From JADLCB01 sp964398315 (GTDB lineage: Bacteria; Planctomycetota; Phycisphaerae; Tepidisphaerales; Tepidisphaeraceae), in assembly GCA_964398315.1 (NCBI GenBank), contig CAYNMV010000009.1:1-64000 (forward strand): 64,000 nt of DNA, in the 5' to 3' direction. Shown here piece by piece: positions 27,675 through 35,866 of this stretch. A program made the position numbers and the translations under genes. Under the pieces are notes generated by a model. It ran no database searches, was not told where the DNA came from, and saw nothing but the letters and a program-made list of their open reading frames with translations. The first letter of the stretch is position 1, and each line of letters opens with the position of its first letter.

Positions 27675-28292
27675 ATGCTGGGGCCGATTGATTCATACGA
27701 TCCTGACGATGTTCCACGCATCGATCCGAGCGACCCGTTCTCTCCCCCCATCGAGGTCTGCAAGTGCTTCTGCCTGCGCTGCGGCCGCACCTTCATGAGT
27801 GATGGCATCTGGCTGCAGCGTTACCGCAACCATCCCCCTGGCAACGGCCTTAAAGGCTTCTGGATGTGTCCCACGCCCAACTGCGAGGGCAGGGGGTTCA
27901 CGTTCGACATCTTCCCCGTCGATCCCGATCATCCCTGCAACGCCAGTTGGTCCTGCGGCGAGGATGAGGCCGATGATGCCGCGATGCTGTCGATCGATGA
28001 GGAGGTGCCGGAGGATTGGCTGACCGATGATGAGGCTGAATATGATCCGCTCGAGCCGCAGTATCGGGCACTGGATGAGGCGTGCGCGGAGTGCGGCGAC
28101 CTTGAAGGCGAGGAATGGAAGTACGGCCTTCCGCCTGGCACCTATCCACTCGACTTCATGCCCGATGATGGCCCGATGCGCTCCAATCCCCGCCACGACC
28201 CGCGCTACGATGAGCCGGACCGCCGCCCGCGCGAGATCGACTACGCCGAGCATGATGCGCCTCACCACCTCGATGATGACATGCCGTTCTAG
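27675..28292 (+). CDS. Hypothetical acidic protein with zinc-ribbon cysteines
   Basis: 205 residues. Cys clusters CFCLRCGRTF and CPTPNC (residues about 19-60) look like a zinc ribbon, and CAECGDLEG near residue 138 gives another CxxC. The rest is very rich in Asp and Glu, ending in a His/Asp-rich tail (HDAPHHLDDDMPF). GGAGG directly abuts the ATG, closer than ideal, so the true start may differ. No family recognised. Confidence 0.65.
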   Translation: MLGPIDSYDPDDVPRIDPSDPFSPPIEVCKCFCLRCGRTFMSDGIWLQRYRNHPPGNGLKGFWMCPTPNCEGRGFTFDIFPVDPDHPCNASWSCGEDEADDAAMLSIDEEVPEDWLTDDEAEYDPLEPQYRALDEACAECGDLEGEEWKYGLPPGTYPLDFMPDDGPMRSNPRHDPRYDEPDRRPREIDYAEHDAPHHLDDDMPF

Positions 28293-28391
28293 GCCACTCT
28301 GCCCCAATCGAACGGGATGGGCGCCCGGGCATTGCTCATTGGCCATGCCCGCCGTGTTTGGCTTGGCATGGATGAATTGAGGGCGGCGGGA

Positions 28392-29387
28392 TCACAGCAG
28401 GGCACACTCATCGGGCAGGGGTTCGGCGATGCCGTCGAGGGCAATGCGCAGCGTCTGCCACATCACCCAGCACTCGATGCCGAAGGGGATGAAGCCGATC
28501 AGGCCGATGACCGGCATCTCGAAATAGCGCACCTGCTCCAGGGCGCCCAAGAAGGGCAGGTCGTAGGTCCACTTGGCCAGGGCGTAGTAGTTCCAGAACT
28601 CCCACAGCAGCCCGCAGATCAGCCCGCCGGCAAAGGCCGCCAGCGTGCGGCCGAACCAGCCGGCCTGCCAGTCGCGAAACATGCTCGGGCGGCCCAGCTT
28701 CTGGTTGATGGGATCGAGCAGGAAGACGAGGCTCGTCCAGAGCGTGAGATTGGTGATCGGGCTGGGATGGGTCAGCGGCCAGAGGAACATCGCCAGCCCG
28801 GCGACCAGGGCCACCCACTTGGCCCAGCGCGGCATGTGCCAGCGCGGACTGCGCGCCCAGTCGAACAGGCCGGCGTTCAGCAGCACCTGCCCGGACATCA
28901 GCATGCCCGGCACGATGGCGGCAAACGCCAGCAGATAACCCCAGGCCCGTCGCCAGTACGCATCTGGCATCCCGAGGTAGTGCCACGCGCGCATACCACG
29001 GTTGAAGTTGATGGCATCAAAGACGCACCAGATGAAGACCGATGCCAGCGCCAGCAGGGCGAAGTGATGCGGGCGGCGGCGCACGGGGCTGGCGCCGGTC
29101 TGCAGGGTCAACACCCCCTCGAGCAGGAGGATGTAGCCCACCCACACCAGCGGCGTCATGTTAATCGCGACGAAGCGGGCGATGGTCTCCAGCACGGTGG
29201 TCGGCGCCTGGGCCAGGACCGCGCTCATCGTGGCGGGATCGCGTACCGCGCCGCGGCCGCTGAGCAGCACATCGGTAAACAGCAGGATCTCGCACAGCGC
29301 GATCCACGCCAGCCCGATCCACAGCGTGGCCGGCAGGCGAGAGCGGCGCGCTGTCGCGGATAGCCGGCCATACTCCAGCGTACTCAT
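28392..29387 (-). CDS. Uncharacterised multi-pass membrane protein
   Basis: 331 residues with about eight hydrophobic helices spread over the whole length. A C-terminal block rich in aromatic residues (LLWEFWNYYALAKWTYDLPF, then FGIECWVMW) looks conserved and is the likely functional core. I do not recognise the family with confidence. It is divergent from nothing close: 195 bases of unremarkable sequence separate it from pdxA upstream. Confidence 0.7.
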   Translation of the reverse strand: MSTLEYGRLSATARRSRLPATLWIGLAWIALCEILLFTDVLLSGRGAVRDPATMSAVLAQAPTTVLETIARFVAINMTPLVWVGYILLLEGVLTLQTGASPVRRRPHHFALLALASVFIWCVFDAINFNRGMRAWHYLGMPDAYWRRAWGYLLAFAAIVPGMLMSGQVLLNAGLFDWARSPRWHMPRWAKWVALVAGLAMFLWPLTHPSPITNLTLWTSLVFLLDPINQKLGRPSMFRDWQAGWFGRTLAAFAGGLICGLLWEFWNYYALAKWTYDLPFLGALEQVRYFEMPVIGLIGFIPFGIECWVMWQTLRIALDGIAEPLPDECALL

Positions 29388-29582
29388 AGCACAGAATCAT
29401 AATCTCGAAGCAGGCGGCTGTGATGGGATTTTTGCTCCCGGTTGGCTGGCACCGTGCATCCACTCAGCGGCCAGGAAACATCTGCCCCATTCCGGCTATC
29501 ACCCCGCTGGGCGCAGTGCAGGGGGCTTGGCGAGGTAAAACAGGCTCACAGCAGCAAGGGGCCAATAGCCAACTGAAGTGGT

Positions 29583-30620
29583 TTACGCTTCCCGGGTGGG
29601 TTGGGATGCCAGGGCCCGCCCATGCCGGCGGGTGGCCAGATCGATGGCCATTTCGATGGCGCTGCGCATCGAGCCGGGATTGGCCCGGTTGCGGCCGACG
29701 AGGTCAAAGGCCGTGCCGTGATCAGGACTGGTGCGCACAATGGGCAGGCCGAGGGTCAGGTTCACCGCCTGGTCAAATGCCAGCAGCTTCACGGGGATCA
29801 GCCCCAGGTCGTGATACATGGCAACGACCGCATCGAATTTGCCATCGCGGGCGGCGAGGAAGATCGTGTCCGGCGGATAGGGGCCGGTGGCATTGATTCC
29901 CTGCTCGCGGGCCATCGTGATGGCGGGCGTAATGATGCGCTCTTCCTCATCGCCGAACTGACCGTTCTCACTGGCGTGCGGATTGAGCCCGCAGACGGCG
30001 ATGCGGGGCTTTTCGATATCGAACCACTTGACCAGTGCCTCGTGCAGCAGTTCGATCGGCTGGAAGACCGCTCCGATATTCAGCCGGCCCCACAGACCGT
30101 TCAGCGGAATATGCACCGTGGCCAGCACCACCTTCAGCGGCCCGCCCGCGAACATCATCGCATAGCGGCGGGCACCGGTTCTCTCAGCAAACAGCTCGGT
30201 GTGGCCGGGATAGTTGTAGCCTGCGAGCTTCCAGGACTCCTTGGCGATCGGCGCGGTGACAACCGCATCCACGATCTTGCGGTTGGCCGCCTCGATGGCA
30301 TCGAGACAGAAGCGCATCGATGCCTGTCCGCCGATGCGGCTGGGACTGCGGATGGCCGAACCGAGCAGGCTGTACTGGTCGTAATCCACCACGACGACTT
30401 CGTGCGGATAGCTGCGCAGCCGGCCGCTGTACTGATCCCGCCACCAGAAGACATCGAACTCCGCCAGGTCGGCTGCATAGGCCAGCAGCTCGTTCATGCC
30501 GTAGACGATGTAGCGCGCCCGGTGGCGCAGGACCGGATCGGCCAGTGCCTTGACGATAACCTCCGGCCCAATGCCGGCGGGATCGCCCATGGTGATCGCG
30601 ATGGTGGGGCGGTAAGCCAT
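29583..30620 (-). CDS. pdxA: 4-hydroxythreonine-4-phosphate dehydrogenase
   Basis: 345 residues. Typical PdxA start AITMGDPAGIGPE; NYPGHTELFAERTGA with a metal-ligand His; later CGLNPHASENGQFG and YHDLGLIPVK, and RTSPDHGTAFDLVG near the C-terminus. PdxA oxidises 4-phosphohydroxy-threonine in vitamin B6 synthesis. It follows ribE on the same strand after 143 bases; a shared promoter is possible but unproven. Confidence 0.92.
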   Translation of the reverse strand: MAYRPTIAITMGDPAGIGPEVIVKALADPVLRHRARYIVYGMNELLAYAADLAEFDVFWWRDQYSGRLRSYPHEVVVVDYDQYSLLGSAIRSPSRIGGQASMRFCLDAIEAANRKIVDAVVTAPIAKESWKLAGYNYPGHTELFAERTGARRYAMMFAGGPLKVVLATVHIPLNGLWGRLNIGAVFQPIELLHEALVKWFDIEKPRIAVCGLNPHASENGQFGDEEERIITPAITMAREQGINATGPYPPDTIFLAARDGKFDAVVAMYHDLGLIPVKLLAFDQAVNLTLGLPIVRTSPDHGTAFDLVGRNRANPGSMRSAIEMAIDLATRRHGRALASQPTREA

Positions 30621-30763
30621 TCCTGCTTAAACGTAGGCCGTAGATCGGAAAAAGGGAAGCGAAAAGGGGGCTGGAATTGACGCCAATGCAAGAGTGCGCT
30701 GGGAGCATCCCTGGCCGCTCTCCGGCACAATTTACGCCATCTCAGCGTTGGTGTGCCGCCCCA

Positions 30764-31357
30764 TCATCCGCCCTGGCGCAGCTCCAGCCAGTAAACAATC
30801 TGTTTGCTGATGATGTCGCACTCGATGTTGAAGCGCCAGCCGAGGGGGCGATTCCCGAGGGTGGTCAGTTGCAGCGTGGTGGGGATGAGGGCGACTTCAA
30901 ACTCATCGCCATCCACCAGGGCGATGGTGAGGCTGACACCATCGATGGCGATGGAGCCTTTCGGTGCCAGATACTTGCTCAACTCGCGTGGCAGGCGGAT
31001 GCGCAGACGCCACTCGTTCTCATTGCTGACCTGATGCACCAGTTCGCCGGTGCCGTCTACATGGCCCTGGACAAAGTGGCCGTCGAAGCGGTCGCCGGCG
31101 CGCAGGGCACGTTCGAGGTGGACCTCATCGCCGGGCGCCAGCAGGCCAAGATTGGTCTTGTCCAGCGTTTCCCGGATGACATCGAACCCCACGGTGCCGG
31201 GACGCAGGTCGGAGATTGTCAGGCAGACGCCGTTGACCGCGATGGACTCGCCGGGGCGCAGATCGGTGTCATCGCTGGCAATGGTGATCCTGCGAAACAT
31301 CGGCCCGTCGCTGACGCCGACGACGCGGGACGTTTTCTCGATGATGCCGGTGAACAT
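30764..31357 (-). CDS. ribE: Riboflavin synthase alpha subunit
   Basis: 197 residues, the family length. Starts MFTGIIE and shows two lumazine-binding repeats, each with a SIAVNGVCLT / SIAIDGVSLT segment and a DxxRETL or GDEFEVALIPTT part. Converts two 6,7-dimethyl-8-ribityllumazine to riboflavin. No FMN riboswitch is visible upstream, and other rib genes are absent. Divergent from the PEP-CTERM gene. Confidence 0.92.
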   Translation of the reverse strand: MFTGIIEKTSRVVGVSDGPMFRRITIASDDTDLRPGESIAVNGVCLTISDLRPGTVGFDVIRETLDKTNLGLLAPGDEVHLERALRAGDRFDGHFVQGHVDGTGELVHQVSNENEWRLRIRLPRELSKYLAPKGSIAIDGVSLTIALVDGDEFEVALIPTTLQLTTLGNRPLGWRFNIECDIISKQIVYWLELRQGG

Positions 31358-31459
31358 ACCGGGATTCTAGGCTACCACGGCCGGCGGAGGTAGACCCCGT
31401 TGCGTTGCCGCCGGCCCGGCCGCCTTCCATCAGCCCGGCTGCATATGGCAGAATCATGC

Positions 31460-31489
31460 TTGCATCGGTGCCCATAACGTGATTATAAG
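31460..31489 (+). promoter_or_regulatory. Candidate sigma-70 promoter for PEP-CTERM gene
   Basis: TTGCAT at 31460-31465 and TATAAG at 31484-31489 with an 18-base spacer, 51 bases before the ATG. Predicted from the consensus only. Confidence 0.4.
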
Positions 31490-31540
31490 CATCCTACAGG
31501 TGTCATTTCACGTCTTTTCTTAAGGAAGGAGGCAGAGCTT

Positions 31541-32206
31541 ATGCGGTTGTTCAGTGCGATCCTTTGCGCTGTGGCGGTTTCAGCGGCAGGCTTTTTCACC
31601 AGGCCGGCTTCGGCGGCGGTGAGCTATTACCTGGACATCGACGGCATCCCCGGCAGCAGCGTATTCGTGGGATATGAGGACTGGGTTGAGATCAGCGCAT
31701 TCGGCATTGCTTTCCAGACGCCTGTATCACCTGGAAGCAGCATGCCCGGCAAGACCAGTCTGAAGTACCTCAACTTCGTCAAGGGTCCCGATCGCGCGAC
31801 CGCCGGCATTCTCACGCGGCTGTGGTCCGGCCAACCAACGCAGCGCATCGAATTGGCCATCGTCAATACGACCGCTGATAAGAAAGAGGAGTTTGCCGAG
31901 TGGGTGTTCGAGGATGTTCATTTCACCAGTTGGGAGCAGAAATCGGATGGTGGGGTGCCGATGGAGCTGTTCTCCCTGTCTCCCAAACGGGTGAAGTACA
32001 CCTATCGTGAATTCCCGCCCAAGGGCGGACAGCTGGAGTTCGTCGCGGAGTGGGATTTTGCCATGCAAACCTTCTCGGCGAGCGGTGAGGTTGAGAACCT
32101 GGTCTTCTATACCGGCACGCTCGTGCCGGAGCCGGCGACGGCGGGGGCGATGCTGATCGGGATGGGGCTGCTGATCACCCGCCGCCAGTCCCGCCGCTGC
32201 GCCTGA
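31541..32206 (+). CDS. Hcp-fold secreted protein with PEP-CTERM anchor
   Basis: 221 residues with an AGGAAGGAGG Shine-Dalgarno. Residues 1-25 are a signal peptide. The mature start YYLDIDGIPGSS, followed by YEDWVEISAF and later LSPKRVKYTY, matches the Hcp1/type VI tube-protein family. The C-terminus has VPEP, a short hydrophobic helix (GAMLIGMGLLI) and a TRRQSRR tail, which is a PEP-CTERM sorting signal processed by exosortase. So this is an exported, surface-destined Hcp-like protein, not a classical type VI tube subunit. No exosortase or T6SS gene is present. Confidence 0.82.
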   Translation: MRLFSAILCAVAVSAAGFFTRPASAAVSYYLDIDGIPGSSVFVGYEDWVEISAFGIAFQTPVSPGSSMPGKTSLKYLNFVKGPDRATAGILTRLWSGQPTQRIELAIVNTTADKKEEFAEWVFEDVHFTSWEQKSDGGVPMELFSLSPKRVKYTYREFPPKGGQLEFVAEWDFAMQTFSASGEVENLVFYTGTLVPEPATAGAMLIGMGLLITRRQSRRCA

Positions 32207-32223
32207 CCTCCTGCGAAAAATCA

Positions 32224-32252
32224 ACCCTGCGGCATGCGATAGGCCGCAGGGT
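32224..32252 (+). terminator. Hairpin terminator after PEP-CTERM gene
   Basis: Perfect 10-base arms ACCCTGCGGC (32224-32233) and GCCGCAGGGT (32243-32252) around a 9-base loop, 18 bases after the stop. No T run follows, but an A-rich stretch does. Confidence 0.6.
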
Positions 32253-32320
32253 GGCCCGACAAAGCAGATAAAAACATCCTATGATCGTTATTTTTGTTAA
32301 GATATGTCTGAGGCCCACAT

Positions 32321-33448
32321 ATGACTCCCGTTTCGCCCACGCCCGGCAATCTGCGCCATTTTCGCCGCGAGACGTTCCGCCATAGCCCGCTGCTCGTGCA
32401 TTACGAGTTGACCCGGGCGGTGGGGCAACCGGGCCTGCGCACGCCCAGTGAAGCCACGCCCACGCCGCATCAGGAGGAGCTGACCTCCGAGCGCTCGCGG
32501 CAGCTCATCGGCGAGATCCGCACGTTTCCCAGCCCGCCGATGCTCGTTTTTGTTGGCGGCGATCCGTTCCGCCGGCCGGACCTGCCGGACCTGGTGCAGT
32601 ATTCCACCCGCAACGGCCTGCCCACCGGCCTGCGCCTCGTGGCCACGTCGCTGGTCACGCGCTCGGCCCTGGTCGATCTGCACGAGCGCGGCCTGGGGCG
32701 CGTCGGCATCGCGCTGGATGGGGCGACCGCCGAGGTCCATGATGCGATCCACGGCGTCAGCGGCAGTCATGCTCGCACACTTCAGATCATCCGCTGGCTG
32801 ACGGACCTGGGACTGTCGGTGCAGATCAACACAACCTTGTCGAAAACCAACCTGCACCAGCTCGACGGCCTGGCCGATCTGCTGGCGCGCCTGGGCATCG
32901 ACACGTGGCTGGTCTACTTCATGGTGCCCAATGACCCAGCGCTGATTGCCCAGCGCATTCCCGCGGAGCGCATTGAGGAGGTTTTCGGGAAGCTCTGGCA
33001 GCATGCACAGCGCCAGCCCTACGCCATCAAGACAGCCGAGGCGCCTCATTACCGGCGATTCGTGCAGCGCATCGTCGAAACCGAGACCGGCGAACCGCCC
33101 ACCCCCGAGCGCACCCTCGCCCGCTATGGCAGCCAGATTGGCACCAATGATGGCAACGGCCTGCTGTTCATCACCCACACCGGCCAGATCTGCCCCAGTG
33201 CCTACCTGCCGATCGTCTGCGGCCGCTTCCCCTTCGATTCAGTGGTGAAAACGTATCAGCAGCACGAGCTGTTCAAGGCGCTGCGCGATGAGAACCGCCT
33301 GGGCGGCAAGTGCGGCCACTGCACCTATCGCTTCCTCTGCGGTGGCTCCCGCGCCCGCGCTTACGCCCTCACCGGTGATCCCCTGGCCGCCGAGCCGGAT
33401 TGCCTGGGCAATTTCCCCGAACACCACGACCCGAACATGCCGGTGTAA
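32321..33448 (+). CDS. Radical SAM/SPASM-family protein lacking CxxxCxxC
   Basis: 375 residues. It is colinear with a SPASM-containing radical SAM family I know as TIGR04053: LLVHYELTRA, FVGGDPFRRPDL, VGIALDGATAEVHD, VQINTTLSKTN, TAEAPHYRR, then the C-terminal cluster domain with C-x8-C, CGHCTYRFLCGG and a final Cys. Where that family has C-x3-C-x2-C this protein has V34, G38 and T41, so the SAM-binding iron-sulfur cluster cannot form in the usual way, while the SPASM cysteines remain. Around 32418-32440 the shifted frame reads GNRAC, resembling the lost motif. Either a pseudo-enzyme or a compensated frameshift. GAGG precedes the ATG. Confidence 0.8.
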   Translation: MTPVSPTPGNLRHFRRETFRHSPLLVHYELTRAVGQPGLRTPSEATPTPHQEELTSERSRQLIGEIRTFPSPPMLVFVGGDPFRRPDLPDLVQYSTRNGLPTGLRLVATSLVTRSALVDLHERGLGRVGIALDGATAEVHDAIHGVSGSHARTLQIIRWLTDLGLSVQINTTLSKTNLHQLDGLADLLARLGIDTWLVYFMVPNDPALIAQRIPAERIEEVFGKLWQHAQRQPYAIKTAEAPHYRRFVQRIVETETGEPPTPERTLARYGSQIGTNDGNGLLFITHTGQICPSAYLPIVCGRFPFDSVVKTYQQHELFKALRDENRLGGKCGHCTYRFLCGGSRARAYALTGDPLAAEPDCLGNFPEHHDPNMPV

Positions 33449-33449
33449 C

Positions 33450-33462
33450 GGGCATCGCGCCC
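33450..33462 (+). terminator. Short hairpin at end of the SPASM-protein gene
   Basis: GGGC (33450-33453) and GCCC (33459-33462) with a 5-base loop, immediately after the TAA; flanking AAC and GTT can extend it past a bulge. It resembles a decayed copy of the dispersed palindrome at 34017. Confidence 0.35.
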
Positions 33463-33520
33463 ATGTTGTGGCAGAAACTGGCTCATTGCCCCTCGCGGCG
33501 GCGCGGATATCGTGTTGCAC

Positions 33521-34087
33521 ATGGCACTTCCTTCACGTGGCACACCGGAGAGGCCGCTGGCTTTGGCTGTCAACGCCGCCCGCGGGCTGGGTGGGCTCTG
33601 CATGGTCGTCACCGCGATCGTAGTGGTGGACATCATCGTTGGCCGCGGGCCGCTGACAATCGGCGATCTGATGGTGATCGGCATCTACGTGGCCTGGACG
33701 GCGGCGTTGTTGGTGGGGGCATCGCTCATGAAAAAGCGCCGGAGGTGGGCGGTGATTCTGTGCCTGACGCAGGCCGCACTGGTGGCAGCGGGCGCCGTCG
33801 TGGTACTGGTGGGTATACTGCTCGTCGGCGCCGTATACGGTTCAGCCGGTCCCGGCATCTGGATCGGCATCACGATAGTCGCGATCGTCCTTCACATCAG
33901 TGTGCTGCTGGTGGCCTACTGCGCGCGAGTACTTTACCACTGGCACCGGCTCATCGAGCCGCCGCGCGGCTTCGAGCCCATCATGCCGCCCGTCCTGCCG
34001 GTTCAGGACTGCTGCGCGTGGCACGGGCCTCCGGCACGTGCACGAAAACCGAAATGCACGCGCGGGATGCCCGTGCCACGATGCTGA
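33521..34087 (+). CDS. Small hypothetical membrane protein
   Basis: 188 residues from the ATG at 33521; a GTG nine bases earlier is possible and neither has a clear Shine-Dalgarno. Four hydrophobic helices lie between about residues 15 and 140 (for example GLCMVVTAIVVVDIIV, VLVGILLVGAVYG). The last 25 residues (from CCAWHGPPARAR to GMPVPRC) are encoded by a dispersed palindromic repeat, so the original C-terminus has probably been replaced. The stop lies three bases from the convergent mutase gene. Confidence 0.55.
   Translation: MALPSRGTPERPLALAVNAARGLGGLCMVVTAIVVVDIIVGRGPLTIGDLMVIGIYVAWTAALLVGASLMKKRRRWAVILCLTQAALVAAGAVVVLVGILLVGAVYGSAGPGIWIGITIVAIVLHISVLLVAYCARVLYHWHRLIEPPRGFEPIMPPVLPVQDCCAWHGPPARARKPKCTRGMPVPRC
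34017..34080. repeat. Long palindromic dispersed repeat
   Basis: Perfect 12-base arms CGTGGCACGGGC (34017-34028) and GCCCGTGCCACG (34069-34080) enclose 40 bases that contain a further 6-base inverted repeat (34037-34042 with 34055-34060). Its translations include HARDARAT and RGMPVPRC, peptides I associate with dispersed repeats in planctomycete and verrucomicrobial genomes. Lies between two convergent stops and may terminate both. Confidence 0.7.
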
Positions 34088-34090
34088 GGA

Positions 34091-35746
34091 TTACTCCTTT
34101 TTAACCGTCACGCCCAGTTCCTCCTCGCTGGTGTGCGCTTCGGGCTTGTCGCCGGGGTCGCGGTGGCCGGCGGGATGTTCAACCTGCTTGGTGGATTTGC
34201 GGGTGGAGTCACCCTTGTGGCTGGCGCGAGGGGCATCAGGGTTGGGCTTTTCGGCGGGAGAGAGGGAGGCCGCGGCGACGGTGGCGGCCAGGCGGGCGCG
34301 CTCGGCCGCTTTTTTCGGATCACCCGAGCCGGCCAGCGCGCTGCGCTCGTGGTAAGCGGCGTTTCGGCCGTCCAGCGTGCTTTCGTACCGGATGCCAATG
34401 GTCTGCTCGGCCTCGCCCAGCAGAAGGCGATTGACACATTCAACGCCCTGCATCAGCGTGTGATCGGTGTTGCTTACCTCGTATTTCCACATGCCGAAAC
34501 GGCCGCGCGAGTAGATGCCGTGCTGTTCCAGGTACGGAATCACCCGGCTCAGGATCGCATCGCGCTCGACCGTGGGGGTGGGATAGCTGTAGTCGGCGTG
34601 GTAGCACCAGGTGCTGACAATATCATCCTGGTCGCGCTCGCGAATGAGGCCCGCGTTGATCAGGCCGCGGATGGTATCATCCACAATGGTCCGGCCATCC
34701 ACGTGCTTGTGCTGTGAATAGCTGGTCTCGCACAGCAGCGAATAGTAGCGGTCCTTGTCCGGCGTCATGTAGGGTGAGTAGTTGCTCAGGTAGGTAACGC
34801 GGTAGAAAGGGCAGTTGTCCTCGGGGAAATACATCCAGCTCTTTGTGGAGGGGCATGGCTGGCGGATGCCGATGCCCACCATATACCCGCCGGAGTGCTT
34901 GAGGCCCGCCGCTGCCTGCTTGATCTCGCGCGGCATCTGGCCGTTGATCACCTCGTTGCACAGCCTGTCCAGCGGCATGGCGCTGATGAGGTGGTCATAC
35001 CGCACCACCTCCCCATCGCGGAAGTGGACCTCCTTGCGGCCAATGTTGATGAAATCGACCGTCTTGTTCAGGTTTACGTGCCCTTCGAGCCTGGGGCCGA
35101 AGCGGCGGTAGAACTCGCCGGTGCCGCCGCGCAGGGGGAACTTGAACTGGTTATTCGGCCCCCAGCCGAAATCATCGATGCCGAGAACGACGTTTCGGAT
35201 GGCGCGGTTGATATCCAGCACGGCGACGCGCTCGCCGATCCACTCCTTGTTCATCATCTCGGCCGGGTGGGCCCAGACCTTGAAGTTGTACGGGAGCATG
35301 AAATATTTGGCGATCCCATCGCCGAAAACGGCATCGATGAACTCGCGGAAATTCCGCGCGTTGCGGTGATCGCGTTTCGTCTGCGCTTCAACCAGCCCCA
35401 CCAGGCACTCGTAGCAGACCTCTTTCGGCAGATAGCGGATATTGTTCTGGAACGGATAGGGCACCCAGGTGTTGAACATCCGCAGCCAGCACTCGCGGTT
35501 GTTCGACTGATACTCATCGCCCATGAGATCGTCGAAGCACTGGTCGTAATACTTGTAGTGCGAGAACATCACGTGCCCGCCGATGTCCCAGGTGAAGCCA
35601 TTTGAATCGGTGAAGCTGGCGGCCAGTCCTCCGATGTAGGGGTTGCGTTCGTAAAGCTGGAAGTTCCTGTAGCCAAGCTGCTTGAGACGGTACGCCGCCC
35701 CGAGTCCGGTTGGGCCAGCGCCAATGATGACGATTTTGGGTTCCAT
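34091..35746 (-). CDS. glf: Eukaryotic-type UDP-galactopyranose mutase
   Basis: 551 residues from the ATG at 35746, which has GGAG/GAGAG upstream. FAD-binding start VIIGAGPTGLGAAYRL; then GGHVMFSHYKYYDQC, WVPYPFQNNI, YNFKVWAHPAEMM, GERVAVL, GWGPNNQFKFPLRGGTG, YFPEDNCPFYRVTYLSNYSP and GRFGMWKYEVSNTDH. These blocks match the fungal/protozoan mutases far better than the short bacterial Glf. The enzyme interconverts UDP-galactopyranose and UDP-galactofuranose. The last 85 residues are a low-complexity tail rich in Lys, Glu and Pro. Next upstream on the same strand is the GH-GT fusion gene, 120 bases away. Confidence 0.88.
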   Translation of the reverse strand: MEPKIVIIGAGPTGLGAAYRLKQLGYRNFQLYERNPYIGGLAASFTDSNGFTWDIGGHVMFSHYKYYDQCFDDLMGDEYQSNNRECWLRMFNTWVPYPFQNNIRYLPKEVCYECLVGLVEAQTKRDHRNARNFREFIDAVFGDGIAKYFMLPYNFKVWAHPAEMMNKEWIGERVAVLDINRAIRNVVLGIDDFGWGPNNQFKFPLRGGTGEFYRRFGPRLEGHVNLNKTVDFINIGRKEVHFRDGEVVRYDHLISAMPLDRLCNEVINGQMPREIKQAAAGLKHSGGYMVGIGIRQPCPSTKSWMYFPEDNCPFYRVTYLSNYSPYMTPDKDRYYSLLCETSYSQHKHVDGRTIVDDTIRGLINAGLIRERDQDDIVSTWCYHADYSYPTPTVERDAILSRVIPYLEQHGIYSRGRFGMWKYEVSNTDHTLMQGVECVNRLLLGEAEQTIGIRYESTLDGRNAAYHERSALAGSGDPKKAAERARLAATVAAASLSPAEKPNPDAPRASHKGDSTRKSTKQVEHPAGHRDPGDKPEAHTSEEELGVTVKKE

Positions 35747-35866
35747 GCTGCTCTCCGGTGAAGGTGACGTCCTTGCCATGCGGCATCATCATGGACGACG
35801 GGGTGACCAATGCGCCTTGCCTGATGTTTGCAGGCGCCTGTCGCGGCCTGCACCGTGCATCCCCTC

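Noticed and set aside
31541..32206. Type VI secretion system
   Set aside because: The Hcp-like protein has signal peptide and PEP-CTERM tail, and no other T6SS gene is present.
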